A DNA stretch of 64,000 nt from Rothia mucilaginosa (GCF_901875305.1 NZ_CABFLY010000001.1:310001-374000); one strand, 5' to 3'. Positions 48,340-57,583 are shown, counted from the stretch's first letter. The notes: generated by a model not told the origin, from the sequence alone. A program made the numbers and translations.

Positions 48340-48395
48340 CGGGATGCGGCGGTACCTTATAGAAGTGTGCCGCCGCATCCCGTCACGTCTTTTAT
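48340..48395 (+). terminator. Terminator or attenuator between modA and modB
   Basis: A perfect 13-bp GC-rich stem (48340-48352 with 48370-48382) is followed by the T-rich TCTTTTATTCTT. A smaller CACTCA/TGAGTG hairpin precedes it. It should reduce modB compared with modA. Confidence 0.85.
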
Positions 48396-48460
48396 TCTTC
48401 TAACCCGCGGGATGCCCCGCTCCCATTCACCGCCTCTGCAGCCCAACCTCTCACGAACCC

Positions 48461-49321
48461 ATGTCTGTTCCTTCTCCTGCGCATCGTGCGCCGCGATCTT
48501 CGGCCCATCTTTTTGTATCGGTTCCTCGTTCCTTTACCATTCCGGCGTTCATCGGTCTTCTAGTAATTGCCGGCCCGCTCCTGGGGCTGTTCCTTAACGT
48601 GCCGTGGAGCCAACTCGGGACTGTATTTACTCCGCAAGTGATGGGCGCTGCTAACCTTTCGCTTTCGACGGCTGCCCTCTCCACCCTGATTTGCGGCCTT
48701 CTGGGCGCTCCCATCTCTCTGCTCCTTTCCAAGGTGCTGAATCGTTCACGCCTGCACCGTTTCGGTGCGGTCCTCTACGCCATCATCTACACTCCGGTGA
48801 TTCTCTCCCCGGTGGTTTCTGGTCTGGGACTGCTCTTCTTCTGGGGCCGTAAAGGCCTGATTGGCTCGTATCTCTACCAGGCCGGTATTTCGATCCCCTT
48901 CACCTCGAACGCGGTGATTATTGCGCAGACCTTTGTGGCTCTTCCCTTCTTTGTGGCCACCGCGGTCACTACGTTGCAAGCTATTCCTCGCGAGTACGAG
49001 GAAATCGCACTGGTCGAGGGGGCCGGCCCGGCCGAGGTGACTTTTAAGGTGCTCCTACCCCTAGCAGCGCCCGGCCTTGCCACCGCTTTCCTGCTCTCCT
49101 TTGCTCGTGCGTTGGGTGAGTACGGCGCAACCGTTACCTTCGCTGGCAACGTGCAGGGTAAAACCCAGACCATTCCCCTCGCGATTGACCTGGCCATCAA
49201 CAGTAGCGATCTCCCGAGTGCCCTGGGTAGTGCCCTCATCCTTATCAGCCTCTACCTGGGAATCTTCGGCGTGCTGGGCCTGGCTCGCACACTTAAGAAA
49301 CTACGCGAGCGCCTCGGCTAG
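48461..49321 (+). CDS. modB: Molybdate ABC transporter permease ModB
   Basis: A 286-residue permease with six membrane segments. The ATPase-docking EAA loop is present as EIALVEGAGPAEVTFKVLLPLAAPGL near residues 185-210, followed by ALGEYGATVTFAGNVQGKTQTIPLAI, which is diagnostic for ModB. A polar head of about 25 residues precedes helix 1. No good ribosome-binding site precedes the ATG. The expected ATPase gene modC does not follow; the next gene is moeA. Confidence 0.92.
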   Translation: MSVPSPAHRAPRSSAHLFVSVPRSFTIPAFIGLLVIAGPLLGLFLNVPWSQLGTVFTPQVMGAANLSLSTAALSTLICGLLGAPISLLLSKVLNRSRLHRFGAVLYAIIYTPVILSPVVSGLGLLFFWGRKGLIGSYLYQAGISIPFTSNAVIIAQTFVALPFFVATAVTTLQAIPREYEEIALVEGAGPAEVTFKVLLPLAAPGLATAFLLSFARALGEYGATVTFAGNVQGKTQTIPLAIDLAINSSDLPSALGSALILISLYLGIFGVLGLARTLKKLRERLG

Positions 49322-49420
49322 CTATGTTACGGGGGCGGCCCCTTAGGTGGAACTGTATTTACCCGCCCCCGCGTGCACCGTACACTGTTTATATCCGTAT
49401 GTCGCACGATAGGAACCGCA

Positions 49421-50800
49421 ATGATCGCTCCCGAGTTCAACGGAACTCCCAGCACCGAGGAATACCGCGCCTACCTGGCCCTTCTCCTGCGAGAGGTCTT
49501 CATCGGCACGGCGGAAACCGTTCCTCTTGATTATGCGGCAGGCCGAATCCTTGCGCAGGACGTTACCGCGCGTATGGACGTGCCCAGCTTCGACAACTCT
49601 CAGATGGATGGCTACGCGCTCACCGCGGCTGCTGTCGACCGTAAGGACCGCATCTTTACTGTCGGCCGCGAGATTCCTGCGGGTCGACCCCTGCAGCGTT
49701 CCCGCGCATCCGATGACCTGACCTACCCGATTATGACCGGCGCTCCCATTCCCAAAGGGTATGATGCGGTGATTCCCGTGGAACAGTCGGAACGTATTGA
49801 GTACCCCGACCTTCCCGAGTCTTTCGGCCGCCCTAGCGAGAAGATTAGGCTGGCTGCCGGTCGTGTTGGTCAGTTCGTGCGCCGCCGCGGTGAGGATGTG
49901 GTGACCGGCCAGGTGCTCGCCCGAGCCGGCGAGCGTGTCACCCCCGCCCTGCTGGGGGCACTCGCCTCCCAGGGCTACGCACGGTTGACTGTTGCGGCGG
50001 GACCCCGCGTGTTGGTATGCACCGGTGGTGATGAGATTCGCTCCGGTACGGCCGGTGAGGATAACGCCTCCCCGGACGACCTCGCACAGGGACAGATTTT
50101 TGACGCCAACGGTCCGATGCTCAGCGCCATGTTGCGTGAGGACGGCGCGACGGTTCGCCGCATTGGAATCGGCGATGATCCCGTTGAACTGCTATACCGT
50201 CTGACTGCCGAGTACGAGTCCTTTAAGCCGGACATCATTATTACGTCCGGCGGTATTAGCCACGGTAAGTACGAGGTTGTGCGTAACGCCATCGCTAAGG
50301 CGCACGAGGCAGACATTCTGGTACCCATCTCCTGGTTTGGTCATGTGAGCCAGCAGCCCGGTGGCCCTCAGGGCGTGAATGTGCTGGATTTCAAGGGGCA
50401 CCGCGTTCCCATGATTTCCTTCCCCGGCAACCCCGTGAGTACCCTTATCTCCTATGCGCTGATTCTGCGCCCCTACCTGCGCGCCGGCGGCCCTTACGGT
50501 GTACCCCACGCGGTAGCTTCCGAGCAGGCCACCCTTGATAACGCGCCCCGCGGCGTGCTGGTGACCGACACTCCGCTTACTGCGCCGCCGGCTAAGCGCC
50601 AGTTCCTGCGCGGAACGCTCGCCATGGTGGAAACCGAGCCGGGTACCTACCGCGTGGAGCTGTATCCGGATGTTCTCTCCGGTTCGCACCTGTTGCATCG
50701 CGCCGCCCAGGCCGACGTGCTCATTGAGCTTTCCCCGGGCGTGACGTACACCGGGGGAGAGGCCGTACCTTACCACCGCATCCGCCTTACCGACGCTTAA
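49421..50800 (+). CDS. moeA: Molybdopterin molybdenumtransferase MoeA, copy 2
   Basis: A 460-residue MoeA. SFDNSQMDGYALTAAA near residues 55-70, PIMTGAPIPKGYDAVIPVEQ near 105-125, RRRGEDVVTGQVLARAGERVTP near 155-176, then the MoCF-binding domain with IIITSGGISHGKYEVVRNAI near 275-295 and SFPGNPVSTLISY near 345. GGISHGKYEV is close to the standard GGVSVGxYD but has Glu for the usual Asp. It is only moderately similar to copy 1, so this is not a recent duplication. The ATG at 49421 follows AGGA; a longer frame back to 49373 is less likely. Confidence 0.9.
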   Translation: MIAPEFNGTPSTEEYRAYLALLLREVFIGTAETVPLDYAAGRILAQDVTARMDVPSFDNSQMDGYALTAAAVDRKDRIFTVGREIPAGRPLQRSRASDDLTYPIMTGAPIPKGYDAVIPVEQSERIEYPDLPESFGRPSEKIRLAAGRVGQFVRRRGEDVVTGQVLARAGERVTPALLGALASQGYARLTVAAGPRVLVCTGGDEIRSGTAGEDNASPDDLAQGQIFDANGPMLSAMLREDGATVRRIGIGDDPVELLYRLTAEYESFKPDIIITSGGISHGKYEVVRNAIAKAHEADILVPISWFGHVSQQPGGPQGVNVLDFKGHRVPMISFPGNPVSTLISYALILRPYLRAGGPYGVPHAVASEQATLDNAPRGVLVTDTPLTAPPAKRQFLRGTLAMVETEPGTYRVELYPDVLSGSHLLHRAAQADVLIELSPGVTYTGGEAVPYHRIRLTDA

Positions 50801-50885
50801 TAGATACCCTTTGAGATGTACCGGGGTGACCTGCCCGGTGCTTCATCGACGAATACGATACGTCGATGCGTAGATTCCAGGAGAC

Positions 50886-51383
50886 ATGATGACCTCTACC
50901 CCCGAACAGGACCTCACCCATGTGCGCGCCGACGGCTCGGCACATATGGTGGATGTGACGGAAAAGTCCGTAACCACTCGCACCGCGGTGGCTGAGGCGA
51001 CCGTCCACACCCGTGCGGACGTCATCGAGAAGATTTTTGATGCCGACCTGCCCAAGGGCGATGCCCTGCCCGTAGCACGCGTTGCGGGAATCATGGGTGC
51101 TAAGCGCACTCCCGAGATTATTCCGCTCTGCCACCCGCTACCTTTGGGCAAGATTACGGTGGATTTTGAGCGTGGGCCCGATTTCGTGCGTATTGAGGCG
51201 TCCGTCAAGACTCGCGGTGTGACCGGCGTTGAGATGGAGGCGTTGACCGCGGTCTCTTCGGCTGCGCTGACCGTCTTTGACATGATTAAGGCCGTTGACA
51301 AGCACGCCGTGATTACCGATATTCGGGTTCTGGAGAAGAGCGGCGGTAAGTCCGGCGACTGGTCCGTGCGTGCAGACTCGTAG
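50886..51383 (+). CDS. moaC: Cyclic pyranopterin monophosphate synthase MoaC
   Basis: A 165-residue MoaC, which turns the MoaA product into precursor Z. Hallmarks are [16 protein letters not shown] near residues 21-36, [20 protein letters not shown] near 68-87 with the catalytic Lys and His, and [27 protein letters not shown] near 112-138. Two ATGs begin the frame (50886 and 50889) after AGGAGA. Two small hairpins (one with arms 50844-50851 and 50861-50868) lie just upstream. It is followed by mog 56 bases later. Confidence 0.95.
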   Translation: MMTSTPEQDLTHVRADGSAHMVDVTEKSVTTRTAVAEATVHTRADVIEKIFDADLPKGDALPVARVAGIMGAKRTPEIIPLCHPLPLGKITVDFERGPDFVRIEASVKTRGVTGVEMEALTAVSSAALTVFDMIKAVDKHAVITDIRVLEKSGGKSGDWSVRADS

Positions 51384-51439
51384 AATGAAGAAACGGGGCT
51401 GGCGTAGTGGTGCGCCGTCCCAAAGGAGGAAAGTATTCA

Positions 51440-51958
51440 ATGAGCACCGACGATTTCACGATGCCCGAGAACCTGACCGGCCTGGTGATTGTTGCCTCGA
51501 CGCGTGCGGCTCGCGGCATTTACGAGGATAAGTCCGGCCCCATCGCGGTGGAGTGGCTGCGCTCGCGTGGTTTCGAGACTCCGGACCCCGTGGTGATTGA
51601 GGACCGCGAGATTATCGATTACTTCAACAACCTGGTGGCTGAGGGGAAGAAGAACGGTAATTTGCCGACTTTTATCTTGACCAGCGGCGGCACCGGCCTG
51701 AACACCGATGACCAGACCGTGGAGGCCGTGCGCCCGCATCTGGATAAGGAAATCCCCGGTATCATGCATGCTTTCTGGATGAACGGGCTGAAGAATGTCT
51801 CTTCAGCTGTTCTCTCTCGCGGTGTGGCCGGTGTGATTGACCGCACCTTTGTGATGACCTTGCCGGGCTCGCGCGGCGGTGTGAAGGATGGCGTGACCAC
51901 CCTGGACCCGCTGGTTGAGCACATTTGCCGCCAGATGGAGGACTACCATGACCACTAA
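51440..51958 (+). CDS. mog: Molybdopterin adenylyltransferase (MogA/MoaB type)
   Basis: A 172-residue single-domain MoCF protein that adenylylates molybdopterin before MoeA inserts the metal. Signatures are LTGLVIVASTRAARGIYEDKSG (read in parts), FILTSGGTGLNTDDQTVEAV near residues 80-100, where TSGGTG and the Asp bind the pterin and metal, and LPGSRGGVKDG near 145. The ATG at 51440 follows a perfect AAAGGAGG; an upstream frame start at 51407 contains that site. The end overlaps moaE by 11 bases. Confidence 0.92.
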   Translation: MSTDDFTMPENLTGLVIVASTRAARGIYEDKSGPIAVEWLRSRGFETPDPVVIEDREIIDYFNNLVAEGKKNGNLPTFILTSGGTGLNTDDQTVEAVRPHLDKEIPGIMHAFWMNGLKNVSSAVLSRGVAGVIDRTFVMTLPGSRGGVKDGVTTLDPLVEHICRQMEDYHDH

Positions 51959-52472
51959 GCCTAATGCTGATTCAGTGGCTCCTGCTGAGGCTCAGCTGGA
52001 TCATTCTGGTGATCAGGGGGCTGAACCCAGCGGCTCGACCGTCATCTTCACCGATATTACCGAAGCCCCACTGGAGCCTCTGTACACCGCCGCGAAGACT
52101 GAGGTGATGACCGAGGCTATGGGCGCCCTCGTGATTTTCGACGGTATTGTGCGAAACCACGATCACGGTAGCGCGGTGCGCGGGCTATCGTACAGCGCGC
52201 ATCCGCAGGCCCGCGAGTACATTGCTGAGGTGGCTGCTGAGGTGGCGGCTGAACTGGACGGTGTGCGTCTGTGGGCGGTACACCGCGTTGGTCCTATTGC
52301 CATCGGTGAGTCTGCTTTGACCGTGATGGCTGCAGCCGCTCACCGCGGCCGCGCTTTCGATGCCTGCGAGCTGGTGGCGGATCGGGTGAAGGCTCGTGTG
52401 CCCATCTGGAAGGAGCAGGAGTTGCTCGATGGAAGCATCGAGTGGGTTGGTGTGGACACCTCATCCTGCTAA
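51948..52472 (+). CDS. moaE: Molybdopterin synthase catalytic subunit MoaE
   Basis: A 174-residue MoaE, which with MoaD adds two sulfurs to precursor Z. A non-conserved acidic head of about 35 residues comes first. Then come GALVIFDGIVRNHDHGSAVRGLSYSAHP, LWAVHRVGPIAIGESALTVMAAAAHRGRAFDACELVADRVKARVPIWKEQEL in parts, with the catalytic Lys in VPIWKKE-like VPIWKEQE (the second Lys of the usual KKE is Glu). The ATG at 51948 follows GGAGG and lies inside the mog gene, so the two are coupled. A strong terminator follows. Confidence 0.93.
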   Translation: MTTKPNADSVAPAEAQLDHSGDQGAEPSGSTVIFTDITEAPLEPLYTAAKTEVMTEAMGALVIFDGIVRNHDHGSAVRGLSYSAHPQAREYIAEVAAEVAAELDGVRLWAVHRVGPIAIGESALTVMAAAAHRGRAFDACELVADRVKARVPIWKEQELLDGSIEWVGVDTSSC

Positions 52473-52505
52473 TCCGCAACTCTACATATTCTTATGTTTT
52501 CATAT

Positions 52506-52547
52506 AAGCCTGCCAGAGAGGTATCCTCTGTGGCAGGCTTTCTTTTT
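52506..52547 (+). terminator. Terminator after moaE
   Basis: A ten-base outer stem (52506-52515 with 52531-52540) with an inner AGAGG/CCTCT stem, followed by TCTTTTT. moeZ therefore probably starts a new transcript. Confidence 0.9.
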
Positions 52548-52592
52548 CTCAATGTATTGCTTCGCTGAATGCCCCTCAGAAAGGATGCAGCA

Positions 52593-53786
52593 ATGTCCCA
52601 TGTCTCTTCGCGCGGCATCGAAGAACTCTCCAATGCTGAGCGTGCGTTTTACTCTCGTCAGCTGATTCTGCCCGAGATGGGGTACGAAGCTCAGCTGGCT
52701 CTCAAGGGTGCGCGCGTGGTGGTGCTGGGGGCTGGTGGCCTGGGCGCCCCCTCTCTGCTGTATCTGGCGGGTGCAGGTGTGGGGCATATCGTTGTGATTG
52801 ATGACGACCGGGTGGATACTTCCAACCTGCATCGCCAAGTGATTCATACCTATGCCCGCGTGGGAAATTCTAAGGCTGAGTCGGCGGCAGAGTCACTTCG
52901 TGCCCTGAATCCTCATATTCGGGTTGATGCTGTGTGCGCGCGCCTGACTGCTGAGAACGCTGATGATTTGCTGTCTGGCGCGGATCTTGTGCTTGATGGT
53001 AGCGATAACTTTGAGTCGCGCTACCTGGTGTCGGATGCGGCGGCTCGAGCTGGTATTCCTCACGTGTGGGCTGCCATTCTTGGTTTTGACGCTCAGCTTA
53101 GTGTTTTCTGGGCTGGTCATGGTCCGGTGTACGAAGATCTTTATCCGCACGCTCCGGCGGAGGGAAGTGTGCCCTCGTGTAGTACTGCGGGGGTTGTGGG
53201 GGCCATGGCCGGTGTCGTGGGGGCTGCGATGGCTATGGAAGCGGTGAAGCTTTTGACGGGGGTGGGACGCCCCCTTATAGGTGAGGTAGGCCTATATTCT
53301 GCATTAGGTGGGAAGTGGGAATATATACCCCTTGTAGCTAGTGCGCAAGCTGAGCCTAAGAAAACCCCTAAATTACCTCGGAAAACGAGCGAGAAGCCCG
53401 AAAATTACGTAATAATTCGTAATATTCCAAATGATTTATCTGGCTCTTCTTCGCCTTCTTCCCCCTCTAGGGTGAGCGCTCAAGAGCTGAAATCGATGCC
53501 GGAGAGCGAAAAGATTGCCCTTTTGGATGTCCGGGAACGAGTCGAATTTGCTGCTTTTTCGATAGAGGGAGCAATCAATCTTCCCTTGACAGAGATTATG
53601 GAATCGTCCCGAAGGGGTGATTTAAAGGCGCTAATTGGGCGTAAAATCCCTCCAAATGCGCGAGAAATCGTTATCTACTGCACCGGATATACGAGAACGG
53701 TTGAAGCAGCGCGTGAGATAGCACCTCTGGAAGACCGTCCGGTACGTATGCTTGAAGGCGGAATTTCGGCCTGGCTTACGGTCTAA
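52593..53786 (+). CDS. moeZ: MoeZ-like adenylyltransferase/sulfurtransferase (ThiF-MoeB domain plus rhodanese)
   Basis: A 397-residue protein activating MoaD (and perhaps ThiS or CysO). The E1-like domain has VVVLGAGGLGAPSLLYLAGAGVG near residues 42-64, DDDRVDTSNLHRQ near 70-83, the adenylation Asp in LDGSDNFESRYLVSDA, and Cys in VPSCSTAG. The zinc-binding CxxC pairs of E. coli MoeB are absent, as in mycobacterial MoeZ. After a Pro/Ser/Lys-rich linker comes the rhodanese domain with ALLDVRERVEF and the persulfide Cys in IYCTGYTRT. From about base 53275 the DNA becomes visibly AT-richer and uses rarer codons. The ATG at 52593 follows AAAGGA. Confidence 0.9.
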   Translation: MSHVSSRGIEELSNAERAFYSRQLILPEMGYEAQLALKGARVVVLGAGGLGAPSLLYLAGAGVGHIVVIDDDRVDTSNLHRQVIHTYARVGNSKAESAAESLRALNPHIRVDAVCARLTAENADDLLSGADLVLDGSDNFESRYLVSDAAARAGIPHVWAAILGFDAQLSVFWAGHGPVYEDLYPHAPAEGSVPSCSTAGVVGAMAGVVGAAMAMEAVKLLTGVGRPLIGEVGLYSALGGKWEYIPLVASAQAEPKKTPKLPRKTSEKPENYVIIRNIPNDLSGSSSPSSPSRVSAQELKSMPESEKIALLDVRERVEFAAFSIEGAINLPLTEIMESSRRGDLKALIGRKIPPNAREIVIYCTGYTRTVEAAREIAPLEDRPVRMLEGGISAWLTV

Positions 53787-53850
53787 GGAACCTTTTGAAT
53801 TCTTAATTAGATTAGGTTTTTATTCTGTATTTTCCATGCTGAGTTTCCGT

Positions 53851-53856
53851 TATATT
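53851..53856 (+). promoter_or_regulatory. -10 element of narG, placed for a near-leaderless mRNA
   Basis: TATATT ends seven bases before the ATG at 53864, inside an unusually AT-rich 77-base gap. I see no ribosome-binding site of normal strength and no clear FNR-type palindrome. Confidence 0.45.
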
Positions 53857-53863
53857 GGGCAGT

Positions 53864-56800
53864 ATGGAACAAGCATCACAGATTAAGGGCCCGGACGGCC
53901 CCCTTACCGATCAGCTGATTAAGTTCGGTAAGTTCTTCTCCCGCTGGGACGAGACTGACGACGGCCGCGCCGTCTTCCGTGAAGGCGGCCGCGAAGGTGA
54001 CGCCTTCTACCGCGACCGTTGGAGCCACGATAAGGAAGTTCGCTCTACCCACGGCGTGAACTGCACCGGCTCCTGCTCCTGGAAGGTGTATGTCAAGGAC
54101 GGCATCATCACCTGGGAGGCGCAGGAAACTGACTACCCCTCGGTCGGCCCCGATCGTCCCGAGTATGAGCCCCGTGGTTGCCCCCGCGGTGCGTCCTTCT
54201 CTTGGTACACCTACTCGCCCACCCGAGTGAAGTACCCCTACATTCGCGGTCCCTTGCTGGAGATGTACCGCGAGGCAAAGGCTATCCACAGCGACCCCGT
54301 GGATGCCTTCCACTCCATCGTGTCTGACCCCGCTAAGCGTTCCCGCTACGTGAATGCTCGCGGTAAGGGTGGTTTGGTGCGCTCGACTTGGGCTGAGGCT
54401 CTCGAGCTGATGGCTGCTGCCCACGTGCACACCATTAAGTACTATGGTCCTGACCGCAACACCGGCTTCACCCCGATTCCGGCAATGTCCATGGTCTCCT
54501 TCAGCGCGGGTGTTCGCTACATCCAGCTGATGGGCGGCGTGATGACCAGCTTCTACGACTGGTACGCCGACCTCCCCGTGGCCTCCCCGCAGGTCTTCGG
54601 TGACCAGACTGACGTGCCCGAGTCCGGTGACTGGTGGGACGCTGCGTACCTCATCATGTGGGGTGCGAACGTTCCGCTGACCCGCACCCCGGATGCCCAC
54701 TGGGTCTCTGAGGTCCGTTACCGCGGTACCAAGGTTGTCACCGTGAGCCCTGACTACGCGGACAACACCAAGTTCGCTGACGAGTGGCTGCCCGCACAGG
54801 CAGGCACCGATGCCGCACTGGCAATGGCTATGGGCCACGTCATCCTCAAGGAGAACTACGTTGACCAGCGTGTCGAGTTCTTCGAGGACTTCTCCCTGAC
54901 CTACACCGACCTTCCCTTCCTGGTCACCCTGGAAACCCGCGAAGATGGCGTGAAGGTTCCCTCTAAGTTCCTGACCGCTGCTAAGCTCGCTGGCGAGGCT
55001 GAGCAGGCTAACTCCGACTTCAAGCCTGTCATGATGGACCGCGAGACCGGTGAGGTCTTCGTTCCTAACGGCACCATGGGTCACCGCTACGCAGCCGAGG
55101 ACCAGGGCAAGTGGAACCTGGACCTGCAGGGCCGCAAGCCGATTCTGTCAATCCGCGACCTGCCCCAGGGCGAGTCCGCTGCCGTCGAGATTAAGATGCC
55201 GACCTTCGACGACCCGAAGGGTCACGGCGACGTCATCACCCGTGGTGTGCCTGTTGCCTACGTTGAGGGCCACGAGGTCACCACTGTCTTCGACATCATG
55301 CTGGCACAGTACGGTGTTGGTCGTGAGGGTCTGCCTGGTACCTGGGCTAAGGACTACGACGACTGGAGCGTTCAGAACACCCCGGCATGGCAGGAGCCGA
55401 TTACTTCTGTTCCCGCCGAGGCCGTTATCCGTATTGCCCGCGAGTTTGCCAAGAGCGCCCTGGATTCTGGTGGCCGTTCCATGGTGATTTTCGGTGCGGG
55501 TATCTGCCAGTGGTACCACGCTGACACCACCTACCGCGCTATCCTAGCCCTGCTGAACCTGACCGGCTGCCAGGGCCGTAACGGCGGCGGCTGGGCTCAC
55601 TACGTGGGCCAGGAGAAGGCACGCCCGCTAACCGGTCTGACTAACATCGCAAACGCACTGGACTGGAGCCGTCCGCCGCGTCACATGATTGGTACCGGTT
55701 TCTGGTATATGCACACTGACCAGTTCCGTCAGGATGCATACTCCACCGACTACCTGCAGTCCCCGCTGGCTAAGGGCGAGTTGCGCAACGTTCACACCGC
55801 TGACGTCGTGGCACGCTCCACCCGCATGGGCTGGATGCCGTTCTACCCGCAGTTCCCCGAGAACTCGATGGATTTGGCTGACAAGGCAGAGCAGGCAGTG
55901 GCACGCGGCGAGGCATCCTCGAACGCGGACTACATTGCTCAGCGTCTGAACTCCGGTGACCTTGAGTTCTCTGTCGAGGACGTCGACAACCCCGTCAACT
56001 GGCCTCGTACTTTGACCCTGTGGCGTTCGAACCTCTTCGGTTCCTCTGCAAAGGGTGAGAGCTATTTCCTGAAGCACCTCGTCGGTAGCATGGACAACGT
56101 CCAGGGCGAGGACGCAGAGACCCACCCGAAGGAAGTTAAGTGGGTTGATGATGCTCCCCAGGGCAAGCTGGATTTGCTGGTCACTTCGGACTTCCGCATG
56201 ACCTCCAGCACCCTGCTGTCTGACATCGTTCTGCCGACCGCTACCTGGTACGAGAAGCACGATATCTCCTCGACCGATATGCACCCGTTCCTGCACGCGT
56301 TCTCCCCGGCAATTGACCCGCCGTGGGAGGCAAAGACCGACCACGAGACCTTCAAGGCTCTCGCATTCGAGTTCTCTCGTATGGCGAAGAAGCACCTGGG
56401 CGTCCGTAAGGACATCGTCTCGGTCCCGCTGCTGCACGATACCCCGGGCCAGATTGCTCAGCCCGGTGGCCACGCACCTGACTGGAAGAACACTCCCGGT
56501 ATGGTGGGCGTTCCCGGTAAGAACATGCCGAACTTCGTCACCGTTGAGCGTGACTACGGCGCACTGTACGACATGTACACCACCGTTGGCCCGCTGTTCG
56601 ACAAGCTTGGCGCAACCACCAAGTACGTCACTTACGATCTGAAGCACGAAGTTGCCAAGATGGCCAAGGAATTCGGCGTGATGGACTCCGGTAAGGGTGC
56701 AGGTCGTCCCGCACTGGATACCGACGTGAAGATTGCCGAAGCCATCATGATGATTTCGGGTACTTCGAATGGTGAGGTCGCTGTTAAGGGCTTCAAGGAG

Positions 56801-57583
56801 CTCGAGAAGCAGACCGGTCTGCACCTGATGGACCTGGCAGAGGGTAACGAGGAACGTCGTATTACCTTCCCCATGACTCAGGCCGCTCCGCAGCCGGTGA
56901 TGACCTCTCCCGAGTGGTCCGGTTCGGAGACCGGTGGTCGCCGTTACGCTCCGTTCACCGTCAACATCGAGAAGAAGAAGCCGTTCCACACCTTGACCGG
57001 CCGTATGCACTTCTTCCTCGACCACGACTGGATGCACGAGATGGGCGAGGCTCTGCCGATTTACCGTCCGCCGCTGGATATGACCGGCCTGTACAACGAG
57101 CCTGAGCTCGGTACGACCGATGGCGTTTCGGTTGCTGTTCGCTACTTGACCCCGCACAACAAGTGGGCTATCCACTCGCAGTACTTCGACAACCAGTACA
57201 TGCTGAGCATGTTCCGTGGTGGTCCGGCGGCATGGATGAGCCCCCAGGATGCCGAGAAGATTGGTGTCAAGGATGGCGAATGGGTTGAGTGTGTGAACAC
57301 TAACGGTGTCTTTGTGGGTCGTGCGGTTGTTTCGCACCGTATCCCCGAAGGTATCTCCTTCGTTTACCACGCTCAGGAGCGTATGGTTAGCCCGAAGTCT
57401 GAAGTCACCGGCAAGCGCGGTGGTATTCACAACTCGGTGACTCGTATTCTGCTGAAGCCCACCCACATGATTGGTGGCTACGCTCACCTGGCGTTCTCCT
57501 TCAACTATCTTGGACCGACCGGTAACCAGCGAGACATCGTTTCGTACATCCGCCGCCGTAAGTCCCAGGAGGTAACTTTCTAA
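53864..57583 (+). CDS. narG: Respiratory nitrate reductase alpha subunit NarG
   Basis: A 1239-residue molybdoenzyme that reduces nitrate to nitrite at a Mo-bisMGD site on the cytoplasmic face. The FS0 cluster ligands are His63, Cys67, Cys71 (HGVNCTGSC) and Cys106 (RGCPRG), the His-first pattern specific to NarG. No twin-arginine signal is present, as expected. YKGxD-like TVSPDYADNTKFADEWL, GFTPIPAMSMVSFSAG and the C-terminal NRISPKSEVTGKRGGIHNSVTR-like MVSPKSEVTGKRGGIHNSV are typical. Length equals the family norm. The stop codon overlaps the narH start (TAATG). Confidence 0.97.
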   Translation: MEQASQIKGPDGPLTDQLIKFGKFFSRWDETDDGRAVFREGGREGDAFYRDRWSHDKEVRSTHGVNCTGSCSWKVYVKDGIITWEAQETDYPSVGPDRPEYEPRGCPRGASFSWYTYSPTRVKYPYIRGPLLEMYREAKAIHSDPVDAFHSIVSDPAKRSRYVNARGKGGLVRSTWAEALELMAAAHVHTIKYYGPDRNTGFTPIPAMSMVSFSAGVRYIQLMGGVMTSFYDWYADLPVASPQVFGDQTDVPESGDWWDAAYLIMWGANVPLTRTPDAHWVSEVRYRGTKVVTVSPDYADNTKFADEWLPAQAGTDAALAMAMGHVILKENYVDQRVEFFEDFSLTYTDLPFLVTLETREDGVKVPSKFLTAAKLAGEAEQANSDFKPVMMDRETGEVFVPNGTMGHRYAAEDQGKWNLDLQGRKPILSIRDLPQGESAAVEIKMPTFDDPKGHGDVITRGVPVAYVEGHEVTTVFDIMLAQYGVGREGLPGTWAKDYDDWSVQNTPAWQEPITSVPAEAVIRIAREFAKSALDSGGRSMVIFGAGICQWYHADTTYRAILALLNLTGCQGRNGGGWAHYVGQEKARPLTGLTNIANALDWSRPPRHMIGTGFWYMHTDQFRQDAYSTDYLQSPLAKGELRNVHTADVVARSTRMGWMPFYPQFPENSMDLADKAEQAVARGEASSNADYIAQRLNSGDLEFSVEDVDNPVNWPRTLTLWRSNLFGSSAKGESYFLKHLVGSMDNVQGEDAETHPKEVKWVDDAPQGKLDLLVTSDFRMTSSTLLSDIVLPTATWYEKHDISSTDMHPFLHAFSPAIDPPWEAKTDHETFKALAFEFSRMAKKHLGVRKDIVSVPLLHDTPGQIAQPGGHAPDWKNTPGMVGVPGKNMPNFVTVERDYGALYDMYTTVGPLFDKLGATTKYVTYDLKHEVAKMAKEFGVMDSGKGAGRPALDTDVKIAEAIMMISGTSNGEVAVKGFKELEKQTGLHLMDLAEGNEERRITFPMTQAAPQPVMTSPEWSGSETGGRRYAPFTVNIEKKKPFHTLTGRMHFFLDHDWMHEMGEALPIYRPPLDMTGLYNEPELGTTDGVSVAVRYLTPHNKWAIHSQYFDNQYMLSMFRGGPAAWMSPQDAEKIGVKDGEWVECVNTNGVFVGRAVVSHRIPEGISFVYHAQERMVSPKSEVTGKRGGIHNSVTRILLKPTHMIGGYAHLAFSFNYLGPTGNQRDIVSYIRRRKSQEVTF

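Noticed and set aside
55628..57487. 619-residue frame antisense to narG (also 53876-55084)
   Set aside because: Shadows of strongly biased narG codons; no start signals or recognisable domains.
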